Of a stretch of DNA of 64,000 nt, positions 10,676-21,900 are shown one piece after another (position 1 is the first letter of the stretch; each line of letters begins with the position of its first letter). The DNA lies in the NCBI GenBank assembly GCA_022316685.1, contig JAKJHU010001559.1:1-64000 (forward strand), in the 5' to 3' direction. The notes below the pieces were generated by a model. It ran no database searches and was not told where the DNA came from. It saw nothing but the letters and a program-made list of their open reading frames with translations. This DNA comes from Progne subis subis (taxonomy: Eukaryota; Chordata; Aves; Passeriformes; Hirundinidae). A program made the translations under genes and the position numbers.

Positions 10676-11985
10676 GCCAACCCTTCTCCTCCACTGGGGA
10701 TTGCCCAGGCAGCAAAGACTCCTCAGGGCTCTTCTGGGGAGGTGACCAGAGCAGGGTTTCACCTGGGACCTATATCCGTGTTCCCTCACCAGAAGGAAGC
10801 TGGGCATGCTGGAGGCGTGGGACACAGCAAAGCCCCTGAAGGTCAACAAGGCCAAGTGCAGGTGCTGTCCCTGGGTCAGGACATTGCCAGGCACAGACAC
10901 AAGCTGGGAAGAGAATGGATTGAGAGCAGCCCTGAGGACAAGGACTTGAGGGTGCTGATGGGTGAGAGGCTGTCCTGGGAACATCTGTGCTCTCGGGGCA
11001 GCAGACAAGGTGTGGAGGGGCCAGAGCCAGGGGAACAGCACAGACAATGGGACAGCACGGGCCCTGTCCCACCACTGCCCACATCACACAGCTGCTGCTG
11101 GGGGCAAGCTCAGGGCCTTGGAGTGGGGGGGAGAAGCAGAGCAGGGCTTGGATCCCAGCAGCCACTGAGCCCCACCTGCAGCTCGTGTGCTCCCACCAGC
11201 AGGATGGGGACAGGAGGGGGACAGCAGAAGCAGGAAAAGCCACTGGCTCAAGATAAGGGCAGTTCAACCACAGAGGAAAGCTGGGTGTGCTGGGAGAGCA
11301 CAGGAGAGACTTTAGACACCAATTGTTTTCTTTGGGCACATGTCCAGCTGCTCCCTGGGCAGCAGAGCCTCAGTGCAGGATGGCTGCTAAGGAAGGGAAC
11401 TGCTGGCTCAAGGTCACTGCTGGAGCTTGTCCACTTGAACCACTTGTCCCAGCCCTGTCCGCTCACAAATTCTCTCACCATGGAGCAGTCCCAGCACTGC
11501 TTTAGTCGCTGGAGTCAGAGACTGCCCTGCACAACATTAACTCCAGCCCTACCACACCATGAACCTGCCCCAAGGGCACCCCTGGCAGTCCCTGCACGGT
11601 TTCCCATTGCTGCAGGAATAGGGAAAAAGCCCCATGTGACTGTGTCAGTGCCCGCAGAGAGGCACTAAGCACATTCAGGGCATAACTCGGGATCGAGTTC
11701 CTCCCGGGAAGCAAACGAGGAAAGCAGCAGGGCTGGCAGAAGAACCTGTCATGGCAATGCCGGCACCCCATTTCCCAGAAGAGCCCCCCCCCCCCCAAGA
11801 GTGTTTTCCCCAGCCCTACAACAGGAAAAGGGGCTCTGGGAACACTGCTAACTTTGAGGGGCTGCCCCAGGAACCAGTGCTCTCTGAGTGGTGACGCTTA
11901 GACTGTGAGAGAGGAGAATCCCACCCTCCTTGCACGGGTAGGAAATGGAATGATCCCCCACGGCTCCTGCCATCAGCAGAGCGCA
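10676..11985. other. Intronic DNA shared with copy B (47,149-48,445), no gene seen
   Basis: High similarity to the B side with few indels. A C-homopolymer sits near 11,787-11,798. Open frames exist on both strands but are Pro/Ser/Gly-rich without recognisable domains, and I do not call them genes. Confidence 0.5.
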
Positions 11986-11989
11986 GCCA

Positions 11990-12480
11990 TCCGGCCCCAC
12001 CGCGGGGCTGGGGGTGCCCGAGCCGGGCACGGGCTGGCGGCATGGAAGGGGCTCCGCAAGGGATCTGTGCCCGGCCAGCCCCGCTGCCAGCTCTCGGGCC
12101 AGGCTTTGCGCCTCTGCCGACTTCGCTCTGCCCCTCCATCCGCCCGCATCCCTCCTCCTTCCCTCGCCGCTCCGCTCCCACCCGTCTGAGCCCGGCCCCC
12201 GCTCCCAGCTCAGCCCCGCAGCGCACACGGCTCCCCCGAGCTCCCCCGAAGCGGCTGCCAGCAAAGGCGGCTTCCTGCAGCCCACGGAGGAGCAGACAGC
12301 GCCCGCCCGCTGCCCTCAGAGCCCTCTTCTCCTGCCCTGCCATCTCCCCAGCCCTGGCAAAACACCGGCAACAGGAGGCAGGAGCCCGACAAGATCCCGC
12401 TCCCTGCTGCTGCCGGCCCCACAGCTCATCCCCCAGGGCCCTACCTTCTCCCTCCGTGCCCCGCAGCTCCTGGGACGGGA
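11990..12480 (-). promoter_or_regulatory. CpG island with candidate 5' exon of VLIG copy A
   Basis: Very GC- and CpG-rich block, unlike its surroundings. On the minus strand it contains a good splice donor, GAGAAG|GTAGGG, with GT at 12443-12444. That could join across about 4.6 kb to the acceptor at 7857, placing a non-coding first exon just above 12,445. Interferon-type motifs lie immediately upstream at 12,556-12,595. The block is duplicated at 48,450-48,950. Assignment to VLIG rests on position, strand of the donor, and the motifs. Confidence 0.5.
12441..12450 (-). promoter_or_regulatory. Candidate splice donor of the VLIG 5' non-coding exon
   Basis: Minus strand reads GAGAAG|GTAGGGCC, a close match to the donor consensus. 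It is preserved at 48,908-48,910 upstream of copy B. Confidence 0.45.
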
Positions 12481-12555
12481 CAAGCCCAGCACAGCCCCCC
12501 TTCATGCACGGGCTTTCCGGTGGGTGCGGCTTCTCCTCCAGAGGCAGCAGGGTCA

Positions 12556-12564
12556 TTCCAGGAA
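12556..12564. promoter_or_regulatory. GAS-like STAT site TTCCAGGAA
   Basis: Perfect palindromic TTCNNNGAA core, the known binding pattern of STAT dimers in interferon-gamma responsive promoters. It lies 22 bp from an ISRE and about 110 bp upstream of the candidate splice donor. The paralogous site near copy B (about 49,026) reads TTCCAGAAA and has lost the core. Confidence 0.5.
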
Positions 12565-12585
12565 ATCAGGATTTTTAGTGCAGCA

Positions 12586-12595
12586 GAAAGTGAAA
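12586..12595. promoter_or_regulatory. ISRE / IRF site GAAAGTGAAA
   Basis: Matches the interferon-stimulated response element core GAAANNGAAA exactly; read on the minus strand it is CTTTCACTTTC. The spacing to the CpG-rich candidate first exon fits a proximal promoter. At the copy B counterpart (about 49,060-49,070) the sequence is AAAAGTGAAC and the core is broken at both ends. Confidence 0.55.
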
Positions 12596-12867
12596 GTAGA
12601 ACCACTCTATTCGAGTCACAGGATTAAATGAGCGTCAGAATTCTACACCAGCCGTGGTCTGAGCTGGCACACAGACAACACCCGTCTGTTGCAGACCTTT
12701 GACTCTAAACTCCTGTGATGATTAATAGTAATAATATTGTAAATTGTGAGAGATGGATGTGCATACATGTTGAAAAAGGAGGAGAGAAAAAATTTGCAGA
12801 AAGGCCTGGAGGGACAGGGCAAGGCAGAATGACTTCCCACAGCTAGAGGACAGGCTTTTTCCCAGGG

Positions 12868-13075
12868 AGAGTAGTGAGAGGCTGGGACACAATTGCCAGA
12901 GAAGCAGTGGCTGCCCCATTCCAAGGCAGGGACACTTTCCCCTATCCCAGATTGCTTCAAGCACCATTCCATCTGGCACTTCACTGTGCCAGGGCCTGCC
13001 CACCCTCACAGGGAAAAATTCCTTCCCAATATCCCATCTAACCCTGCCCTCTGGCAGTGGGAAGCCATTTCCCCC
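12868..13075. repeat. CR1-derived fragment(s) interrupted by the ERV
   Basis: Phrases typical of avian CR1 3' regions are visible, for example gtgagaggctgggacacaattgcc and ttccttcccaatatcccatctaaccc split over two orientations. The sequence continues after the provirus at 18,507-18,560, and the uninterrupted version lies at about 49,335-49,610. Confidence 0.5.
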
Positions 13076-13091
13076 TGTCCTGGGGTGACTG
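13076..13091 (+). other. 16 bp remnant of the 5' LTR
   Basis: TGTCCTGGGGTGACTG here equals the first 16 bases of the 3' LTR at 17,851. After that the sequence is already internal (gag leader), so about 640 bp of LTR plus the primer binding site are missing. Confidence 0.7.
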
Positions 13092-13137
13092 AGACAGAGG
13101 CAGGGGGGAAGGGATACAAAGCAACAGCTACCCCAGT

Positions 13138-14334
13138 CACTCAGGCTGCAGCCAACACCCCAGTTATGAAGACAGCAGCTAAACTAGAACCTGAGCCTGA
13201 GTCGGCAGCTAAACCAGACAGTAAGCCTAAGCCCCTGGCAGTTGCTCCAGCAAAGAAGCACACACATAAAACCCATTGACCAGTGGACGATGATGACCCA
13301 AGAGAAGGACCTTCACCAAAATCAGAAGCCAAATCTTCCAGCACATGATCAGAAGCCAATATTGACTCCTTTTCCCTGAAGGACCTTCGAGGCCAAAGAA
13401 ATATTACCGGCGACAACCTGATGAATCTATAATTAGTTAGTTAGTCCGTCTTTAGGATGCCGCAGGTGAGGCTACAATTCTAGATGGCACTGAAGCGAGG
13501 CATCTGGGATCCCTGTCACATGATCCAGTCATCGACCAGGAGATGATGAGAGAGGCTAGTCCTTGCAGTCTCTGGATACGGGTCCTAGGAAGCGTGGCAG
13601 AAAGATACTTATGTGCAGATGATCTCTATATGCAGCAAACCCCATGGAAGACCATAGAACAAGAGATTCAACGCTTGAGAGAAATGGCAGTGGCAGAGAT
13701 GGTTTTCTCAGATGACATAAACACTAGGAACCCAGACTTAGTATCATGTACATCTGTGATGTGGCGAAAACTTATACGACTCGGGCCATTAGAATACGCT
13801 TCTGCTTTAGCAGTAATGAAGCGGGAGGACATGGAGGAAACTGTGCTTGATATGGCGAAGAAGCTCCGAGCATATGCAAATGCTGTGCATAGCCCAACAC
13901 ACGCCAGAATCGCAGCTGTGGAAACACGTCTACAGAAACTAGAGGATAAGATAGATAAGAATCATAAGAAACTCAGGGAGGAGATTAGAGAGGACCTTCT
14001 CCAAATCTCAGCAGTGCAGATCAGAGGTTCTGGTACCCAACGTAGACGCTCCCCGGGTAGGGAAAGAGGGTACACACCACGCGCTGAGCTGTGGTTCTTC
14101 CTGCGGGATTGCGGAGAAAATATGAACAGATGGGATGGAAAATCTACAGCTGCCCTGGCACAACAGGTGCGTGAATTAAAAGAAGTCAAGACTCAAAGAG
14201 GGAATTTCACCAAAAGGGAAGCGGCTCCAGTTGTCCGTAGCCGAACTGCCAGGTATGATGATGATGACATGTCCGACCCCCTTAAAGGAACCTCTAAGGC
14301 ATATGCTCAAGGAAAGAAAGATAACCAGGCTTAG
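13138..14334 (+). pseudogene. gag: ERV gag-like remnant
   Basis: Retroviral structural polyprotein remnant. The N-terminal part is Ala/Pro/Lys-rich, is stopped at 13,277 and again near 13,346, and shifts frame near 13,435-13,445 where ttag is repeated. From 13,543 a 263-codon open stretch has a helical, charged middle part (with a coiled-coil-like segment near RLQKLEDKIDKNHKKL) and a basic and then acidic end. It stops at TAG 14,332-14,334 in the same frame as protease. No CCHC knuckle is evident. Identification rests mainly on position before protease. Confidence 0.6.
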
Positions 14335-14388
14335 AGGGGCCCTGCCTCTAGCCAGGTAGAGGCTAGGGAAAACCGTGTATTTTGAACT

Positions 14389-17300
14389 GTGTGGATTCGT
14401 TGGCCTGGCACATCAGAACCACAAAAATATGAGGCCTTAGTTGATACTAGTGCGCAGTGCACATTAATGCCATCAAGACAGGTAGGGGCAGAATCTGTCT
14501 CTATTGCTGGCGTGACGGGGAGATCACAGGATTTTACTGTGGTAGAACCAGATGTGAGCCTAACTAGAAAGGAGTGGGAGAAACACCCTATTGTGACTGG
14601 GCCAGAGGCCCCATGTATTTTGGGCATAGACTTCCTCCAAAGTGGGTATTTCAAAGACCCGAAAGGACTCAGGTGGGCATTCAGGATAGCGGCTGTAGTA
14701 ACAGAGGGCATCCGGCAATTGAACACCTTGCCTGGACTGTCCAAGAATCCCTCTGCAGTAGGACTCTTGAAAGTACAAGAACAACGAGTACCAATTGCCA
14801 CTTCTATAGTACACCGCCGACAGTATAGAACCACTCGAGATGCTGTGATTCCCATTCATAAGATGATTCAAGAGCTAGAGAGCCAAGGGGTGGTTAGTAA
14901 AACCCACTCACCCTTCAACAGCCCCATTTGGCCTGTGCGCAAATCTGAAGGAGAATGGAGATTGACTGTGGACTACCGTGCATTGAATGAGGTGACACCA
15001 CCACTGAGTGCTGCTGTGCCAGACATGTTGGAGCTCCAGTACGAGCTGGAGTCCAAGGCAGCAAAATGGTACGCCACAATTGACATTGCCAATGCATTTT
15101 TCTCCATTCCTTTAGCAGCAGAATGCAGGCCTCAGTTTGCCTTCACATGGAAGGGCGTGCAGTACACCTAGAACTGACTGCCCCAGGGGTGGAAACACAG
15201 CCCCACCATCTGCCATGGACTGATCCAGGCTGCACTGGAAAAGGGTGAGGCTCCGGAGCACCTACAGTATATCGATGACATCATTGTGTGGGGGAACACG
15301 GCAATGGAAGTGTTTGAGAAAGGAGAGAAGATCATCCAAATTCTCCTGAAAGGTGGTTTTGCCATCAAGCAGAGCAAGGTCAAGGGACCTGCCCGAGAGA
15401 TCCAGTTCCTGGGAGTAAAGTGGCAAGATGGACGACGGCAGATTCCTACTGATGTCATCAACAAGATCACAGCGATGTCTCCACCAACCAATAAGAAGGA
15501 GACACAAGCTTTCCTAGGTGCTATAGGTTTCTGGAGGATGCATATTCCCGAGTATAGTCAAATTGTGAGCTCTCTTTACCTGGTCACCCGAAAAAACAAT
15601 GATTTCCACTGGGGCCCTGAGCAGCAACAAGCCTTTGCCCAGATCAAGGAGGAGATCGCTCATGCAGTAGCCCTTAGCCCAGTCAGGACGGGACCAGATG
15701 TGAAGAACGTGCCCTACTCAGCAGCCGAGAACAATGGCCTGTCCTAGAGCCTTTAGCAGAAAGTGCCTAGTGAGACTCGAGGCCGACCACTAAGATTTTA
15801 AAGTCAAAGCTACAGAGAGTCTGAAGCCAATTACACCCCAACTGAGAAAGAAATCTTAGCTGCCTATGAAGGAGTTCAAGCCGCCTCAGAAGTGATTAGT
15901 ACAGAAGCGCAACTCCTGCTGGCACCCCGACTGCCTGTGCTGGGGTAGATGTTCAAAAGGGACGTTCCCTCCACCCATCATGCCACTGATGCCACATGGA
16001 GCAAGTGGATTGCTCTTATTACGCAGCGCGCCCGTATGGGTCAACTAAATCGCCCTAGGATTTTAGAAATAATTACCAATTGGCCTGAGGGTGAAAATTT
16101 TGGCCTCACAGATGAAGAACAAGAGCAAGTGACATGAGCTAAAAAAGCTCCACCATACAACCAATTGCCAGCAGAAGAGACGCATTATGCCCTTTTCACT
16201 GACGGTTCCTGTCGTATTGTAGGGATGAACCGGAAGTGGAAAGCAGCCGTGTGGAGTCCCACGCGACACGTTGCTGAGGCCACTGAAGGAGAGGGTGGAT
16301 CAAGTCAACTTGCAGAACTCAAGGCTGTTCAATTGGCCTTAGATATTGCTGAAAGAGAGGAGTGGCCGAGGCTCTACCTCTATACTGATTCGTGGATGGT
16401 AGCCAATGCTCTGTGGGGATAGCTGAAGAGGTGGAAAGAGGCTAATTAGCAGCGTGGAGGGAAACCAATTTAGGCTGCTGAGGAGTGGAAAGACATTGCT
16501 ACCAGGGTAGGGAGACTACCTGTGAAAGTCCGCCACGTAGATGCCCACATCCCCAAGAGTAGAGCTAATGAAGAGCATCGAAACAACGAGCAAGTAGATC
16601 AGGCAGCAAAAATAGAAGTGTCAAAGATTGATTTAGATTGGGAACACAAAGGAGAGTTGTTCCTAGCTCAATAGGCCCATGATGCCTCAGGCCGTCAGGG
16701 TAGAGATGCCACCTATAAGTGGGCACAAGACCGAGGGGTGGATCTAACCATGGACAGTATTTCTCAGGTTATCCATGACTGTGAGACATGTGCTACCATC
16801 AAACAGGCCAAGCGGGTGAAGCCGCTATGGTATGGCAGGCGATGGTCCAAATATAAGTACGGGGAAGCCTGGCAGATTGACTACATCACCCTTCCCCAAA
16901 CCCGCCAAGGCAAGCGCTACGTGCTCACAATGGTGGAAGCCACCACGGGGTGGCTGGAGACCTACCCTGTGCCTCACGCTACTGCCCGGAACACCATCCT
17001 AGGCCTAAAGAAGCAAGTCCTGTGGAGACATGGTACCCCTGAGAAGATTGAGTCAGACAACAGGACTCATTTCAAGAACAGCCTTATTAACACCTGGGCT
17101 AGGGAACATGGCATTGAGTGGGTGTACCATATTCCCTACCATGCACCTGCTGCAGGCAAAGTAGAGAGGCACAATGCATTGTTAAAAACCCAATTGAAAG
17201 CATTGGGAGGGGGGGGGATCTTTCAAGAATTAGGAGCAGCACTTAGCAAAGGCCACCTGGTTGGTCAACACCCGAGGCTCCACCAACCGAGCAGGACCCG

Positions 17301-17473
17301 CCCAGGCTGAGCCTCTGCATACAACAGATGGAGATAAAGTCCCAGTGGTGCATGTCAGAGGTCTGTTAGGGAAGACAGTGTGGATCAAGTCTGCCTCAAG
17401 TACAGACAAACCCATTCGTGGGGTTCTTTGCTCAGGGACCAGGTTGCACATGGTGGATAATGCAGAAAGATAG
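14389..17473 (+). pseudogene. pol: ERV-L-like protease-RT-RNase H-integrase (pol) remnant
   Basis: Protease active-site region reads DTSAQ (14443-14457) in place of the usual DTG. Reverse transcriptase shows the YIDD catalytic box at 15268-15279, RNase H shows TDGS near 16198 and YTDSW near 16381, and integrase has a His/Cys zinc region near 16,678-16,800 and catalytic acidic codons at 16879, 17056 and 17164. The frame is kept from 14,389 to about 17,240, yet 11 stops interrupt it: TAG at 15169, 15745, 15754, 15946, 16420, 16447, 16471 and 16672; TGA at 15175 and 16135; TAA at 15799. A shift near 17,250 moves the integrase C-terminus to another frame. Defective. Confidence 0.85.
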
Positions 17474-17515
17474 AACAACTCGATGTGTACCTCAGGGAGA
17501 TCTAATTGTTAGGTG

Positions 17516-17831
17516 AGAATAATTTGTAAACATCACTGTTTGCTGAATGCTATTGCCATTATCTGTACATTAAACCATGCAGAATGAAATAGAAGGAAAT
17601 GTGTAAGTGAGAGGGTATGTGTTAAGTGTTGAAGGTATGAGCAAGTGTTGAAGGTATGAGTAAGTGAGAGAGGAATCCTGCTGCCCTGCAGCCTAGGGCC
17701 TGGATTCAGTAGCTCAGTGTGGAACATGACAGGAGCATGACAGGTATTGCTTGTATTGTTTTTTTTGTGGGGAGAATAGATGGAAGTTTTATGTGGAATA
17801 TACATTGGTTCTGTCTGTAAGTCAACGATAT
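17516..17831 (+). other. ERV untranslated region between integrase and 3' LTR
   Basis: About 300 bp with short direct repeats (gtgttgaaggtatgagtaagtg, twice, imperfect) and no open frame resembling an envelope protein. Confidence 0.6.
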
Positions 17832-17850
17832 GGGGATAAGGGGTGGAAGA
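17832..17850 (+). promoter_or_regulatory. Polypurine tract before the 3' LTR
   Basis: GGGGATAAGGGGTGGAAGA lies directly before the LTR start TGTCC. This is the expected plus-strand primer site and confirms element orientation. Confidence 0.75.
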
Positions 17851-18506
17851 TGTCCTGGGGTGACTGTGTATCCCCAATCGTCTGTTGGGTGCAGGGGGGA
17901 GGGCAAGCGCGGTTTGTTTTTCCCCAGGAAAACTCTGCTCATCCGAGTGACCTTGAAGCGGGGGAGCTGGAACTCGGCGAGACTGAAGAAGCTCTGTTGT
18001 TTTTCTCGGGCAGTTAGTTTAGTTTAGTGCTAGCATAGTGTTAGATGCTGTAGAATAGCTGAAGCTTTTTGCTTTTTTTGCTTTCTTCTTTTTTTTCCTT
18101 TTTTTTCTTTCCTTTTTTTCTTTTTTTTTTGCCCTCTCCTCAGAACTGTTCCAACCTCTCCGGACTGAGGACCTGGGGAAGCACCGGGGGGCCTCCACAG
18201 GGGACCCACCCCACCGAGACCACCAAGACCAGCCCTGCACATCTTTTTTTTCCAACGTCAGCGGAGAGAGAGTGGTGGAGCACACTGACAGTCTTCAAGA
18301 GGAGAGACTTTCTTTAAGTTTTGTTATCCCTCCGTAAGCGGCACGAAGCTCTTGTCATCGGGTATTGTGCTGGGAGTGCTTTGCCTGTGTAATAAACAGG
18401 TTTTTTCCACTTCTCTCTGAGGAAGTTTTTTCCCAAACCGGTTGGGGGAGGGGAGAGGGGAGCCCCTTGAGAGGATTTCTCCCAAAATCTGCCTGAAACC
18501 ACCACA
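17851..18506 (+). mobile_element. 3' LTR of the ERV-L-like element (656 bp)
   Basis: Starts TGTCCTGGGG and ends ACCACCACA with the 5 bp duplication CCCCC behind it. AATAAA at 18391-18396 is a plausible polyadenylation signal. A long T-rich tract (about 18,066-18,130) fills the middle. It is distantly similar at its 5' and 3' ends to the 1.17 kb LTR at 61,902-63,071. Confidence 0.8.
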
Positions 18507-18511
18507 CCCCC

Positions 18512-19146
18512 TGTCCTGTCCCTCCAGACTCACATCCAAACTCCCTCTCCAGCAGAGGAAGCAAAGCAGAACAGACACCTCTGTGAACACTCCCAAGGGC
18601 CCCATTTCCCCACTCCCACACATTTACAGAAGGAGGTTGCCCAGAAGCTGGGCACGAGGCCATCTGCAGACAGTTGCTAAGATCCTGACCTCTGGAATCC
18701 AACTGCAAGTTTGTACTCAGAAATAGCAGAGCCTGGCTGCAGCTTTCTTGGCAGTGGACATCCAACACCTGACAGAAACAGAGGACAGACAGAGGACATT
18801 CAACATGCGACTAGAACAGGGTGCCTGAATTCCCTTGGGATGTGGACACACAAATCCTGCTGCACAGCCTCAAAACAAGCCCCGGAGTTTGGATATCGAG
18901 ACCTACAGCCTGCCAGGACCTCAGGCATCACCTGCCCCAGTGTGACAAGTCACAAGTGCTGGAGCAGACACCTCTGGCATTTGTCCAGCCTCAGGGGAAG
19001 CCTCAGCACCTGCCAGGCAGGGCTGGCACACATCACCTACAGAGCATGGATTTGGTCCCTCCCTTCCCAGTTTAGCTTAGCCTGTCTCCAGAGGGATCTT
19101 TCCAACACCCAAAGAATTCCCTGCTCCTGCAGGAGTGTAACAGGCC
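18512..19146. other. Continuation of the A/B duplicated flank, no gene seen
   Basis: Non-coding sequence matching 49,586-50,210 closely. Similarity ends at gaggagtgt(a/t)acaggc, which marks the right edge of the duplicated block on both sides. Confidence 0.6.
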
Positions 19147-19184
19147 CTAGCACATGGTGCTCAGAGAAGCTGTGGCTGCCTGTG

Positions 19185-19315
19185 GATCTCTAGAAGTGTT
19201 CCAGGCAAGGCTGGACTGGGCTTGGAGCAACCTGGGATAGTGGAAGGTGTCCCTGCCCATGGAAGGGGATGGCACTGGATGAGCTTTAAGGCCCCTGCCA
19301 GCCCCATTTGTGAGT
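19185..19315 (+). repeat. CR1 LINE 3' fragment
   Basis: The phrase gaagtgttccaggcaaggctgg followed by cttggagcaacctgggatag and gatgagctttaag is the familiar 3' region of avian CR1 elements in sense orientation. Confidence 0.75.
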
Positions 19316-19319
19316 CTGA

Positions 19320-20390
19320 CAAGGTAACCTAGCTTTGGAAGCTGCAAAGACAGAGCACGCCAAGCCTCGATGCCCAAATCAAGGCTGGAATACGTGACCC
19401 ACTACCAAGATTTGTGCTGGATCAGCCACTTTCCCAAAATAAAATAGCCAAGAACAAAGCTCCCCAAGGAAACAAGTCACAGAGGAAGCAAGGAAGGCAG
19501 CAGGGCAGAGACACGAGTGGGGCACAGATGGTGCTCCTGGAGCACTCAGTGAATCCCCCATTCCTGTCAAAGTCTCTGCTGACTCAGTAAAAATACAGGC
19601 TCTGGGGCAAAGCTCCTCCTGTCCTCGGGACACAGCTCCAACAGAACCCTGCTCCCACATTCCAGCCATGTGACCCCAAAGCAAGGCCAGGGAGCCCCCC
19701 ATGAGTTCCTAAGTGGGGACAGTGAGCAGCTGATGCTTTTTGTGCTGCTTGGGACCTTTCTCCTCACCCCAAGCAGCTTTCAGGGCTGTGCTCCCAGGTT
19801 TAACTGCAGCAGCATTTCTGTCAGAGGTGTCCTCAGGAAATAACCTGGGAGCAGTTTTGGTCTTTGCCACATGATCCAGAAGGGTTGGAGATCCCCTTGT
19901 CCCTGTATAGCTGCTGAGGGGGACGGCACCAACCCCACCAATCCCTCCAGCACAACAGGAAAGGTGCTGAACATCCAACAGCCTCCCTCTTGGAGCAAAG
20001 GAACTGTCTTTGCAGGAGCCAAACCAGTCCCTTTGGGAGGTCTGGCTCACAGATGGGTGTTTTGATTATCTTTCTCCAGCACCCACACAAACCCAAGGTC
20101 GTTCACTGCCTCTCTATACAAGCAGAAATTTTCCCGTTGAATCCCCACAGACCCAGCCTTCCACAGGGAATCTCGTGCACCCTGACACACGATTCCAAGT
20201 CACCCCCTCCCAAATCCATTTCTCTCCATGTGACCAAGTTGCAAGAGAAGTGTGTGCAAAGCCCCAGCCCCCACTGATGGCTCCAGGAGGAGCTTTGTTT
20301 CCTGATGGCCTCAGACTCGCCCCACACTCTTAAATGACATCCCATGAGCCACTCAGGAAGGATGACTGGAACATGGGCCAACATCACGGG
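19320..20390. other. Unique intergenic DNA, no gene seen
   Basis: Outside the duplicated blocks. Open frames are short, lack domain features and overlap on both strands. Confidence 0.4.
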
Positions 20391-20394
20391 TCCC

Positions 20395-20800
20395 ACAATG
20401 TCACAGTTTAAGCGGTCACGACACAAAGCAGAGACCAGAAGCACGGCAACTGTTTATTATCCAAAATGGCTGACCTTTCATGGACTTTCTAATTGTTTAT
20501 ACTTCTTCTACCCGGGCTGTTGGTTACAATAAATCAACAGAACACCGTAGGTGGAAAGTAGTAGTAACTTCATCCAGCTGCAAATTTCTCTCCTTATCTT
20601 TCTTTTCTTCTCTCGGTCTGCTCGGTAACAGCCTTGAAGAAGGCTCCGTATCAGCTTCTTCTTGCTTCTCAACTTCTTCTCGCTCCTTTGGCTAACAGGT
20701 CCGCTGTTAGCCCCTTCGACACCACAAGTGCAAATCAAAGCTTATGAGGTGAAGCTTTTTTACTTCACTGCTGGTGTGGAAGAAGTAACTAATATGGAAA
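20395..20800 (-). mobile_element. Possible LTR-like fragment
   Basis: On the minus strand AATAAA near 20,452 is followed by a short GT-rich tail and TGTGACA near 20,400, resembling an R-U5 end. The 5' boundary is not identified and no target duplication was found. Confidence 0.3.
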
Positions 20801-21280
20801 ACACCCTCCTCTCCACACAAACACAGGATCCATTATTCTCCCACTGTCATTGTAGAGAGGGTCGAGACATACAGAATGACACAGAATCAAGTTTTTAGAA
20901 GCTTCAGTACTCTATTATGGCTGCATTCTGTCTTTTATGCAGTTTTTACAAACTTCAGGGGCAGCTTCTAATTGGTTAAAAGCTTTCTTGTTAATTGTTC
21001 CAGTGGTTAGTAAAAGACATTTTACTTGTCTATCAAATCCATCTATTCTTGGATTGTTTACATATTTCTTTTACTGATTCTCATGGAACAAATCCATTGT
21101 TATTACAGGCGCACTTATTTTTCACCCTCAGAATTGATTGTTGTGTTAAAGAATCTTCTCATCATTCTCAAAACAGCTTCATGTGGGTACTTACAGATTA
21201 CTTGTTAGCTGCACTTAGAAGAAATGACAGGCAAATGACAACAAATTCCTATACCCCGTTTTAAGGATGTCACCAGCAGT

Positions 21281-21900
21281 CTAGATTTGGAAGACAGGCA
21301 TCTGCTAGGGAGGGGTGGGGCCTCTCTCTAGGAATTGGGAATTCCCATCCCCTCCCCCCAAGTTATTATAATTTAGAAAACTGAAGGGGCTTTTTCAGGC
21401 AGAGCTATGGGGAAAGGAATAACAGTTCTTTACTAGTAAATATAACAGGACAAACAAACAACAACTACAGCAATAATAATGAACATAACCAGGAACCTCA
21501 AGGGGCTTTGTTTCACAAAGCCCAGGATGGTCTGATCTCTTGGGACTCCAAGAGCATCAAGCTGGAACAGTGGAAACTCTGGGGCTGGTGATTGGAAAGG
21601 TGGGGTGTCCCCAGCACACAGGGGGGATGTCTCTGGCAGGCAAGGAGATGTCCCAACAGGCAGGCAAAGGAGCTGAATCCCTAGGCACCCGAGATGATGA
21701 TGTTAATCCCCCAGGACCAGACTTTCTGTTGACCGTGGACTTGTCCTGCAGCAAACCGCAGCCTGACCATCCTCTCCGATGCTGAGAGCAAGGAAAACAG
21801 AACAAGACCCCCAGCTCCCCCAGCCCTGTCCTTTTCCTGCCCCAAACCTCATGTGATCTTCCTCCTCCTCTGGGTTAGTCAAGTATCATCTAAGTACCAG
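21281..21900 (-). mobile_element. Diverged LTR related to 51,282-52,000
   Basis: The stretch ggaagacaggcatctgctaggg ... ttattataatttagaaaactgaagggg ... aacagttctttactag parallels the LTR at 51,282 phrase by phrase with substitutions and indels. Its ends are eroded, so the limits are approximate. Confidence 0.5.

Larger units (their letters stand above)
13076..18506 (+). mobile_element. ERV-L-like endogenous retrovirus, 5' LTR nearly absent, defective
   Basis: A 5.4 kb provirus bounded by a 5 bp direct repeat CCCCC (13071-13075 and 18507-18511). The empty site in the paralogous region (about 49,581) reads ttccccctgtcctggccc. Order: 16 bp of LTR start, gag, protease-RT-RNase H-integrase, a purine-rich tract, and a 3' LTR. 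No envelope-like frame exists between integrase and LTR, as expected for ERV-L. Gag and pol use essentially one frame. Many in-frame stops close it, so the element cannot make its proteins. Confidence 0.85.

Noticed and set aside
10742..11668. 308-codon plus-strand frame and similar frames at 47,120-48,036
   Set aside because: Low-complexity composition, open frames on both strands, and poor conservation of frame between the A and B paralogues.
12014..12631. 205-codon Pro/Ala/Arg-rich frame in the CpG island (and 48,480-49,068)
   Set aside because: GC-rich sequence lacks stop codons by chance; several frames are open at once and no domain is visible.
17516..17850. Possible envelope gene in the ERV
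   Set aside because: Only about 330 bp separate integrase from the LTR and no suitable frame exists; ERV-L elements lack envelope.
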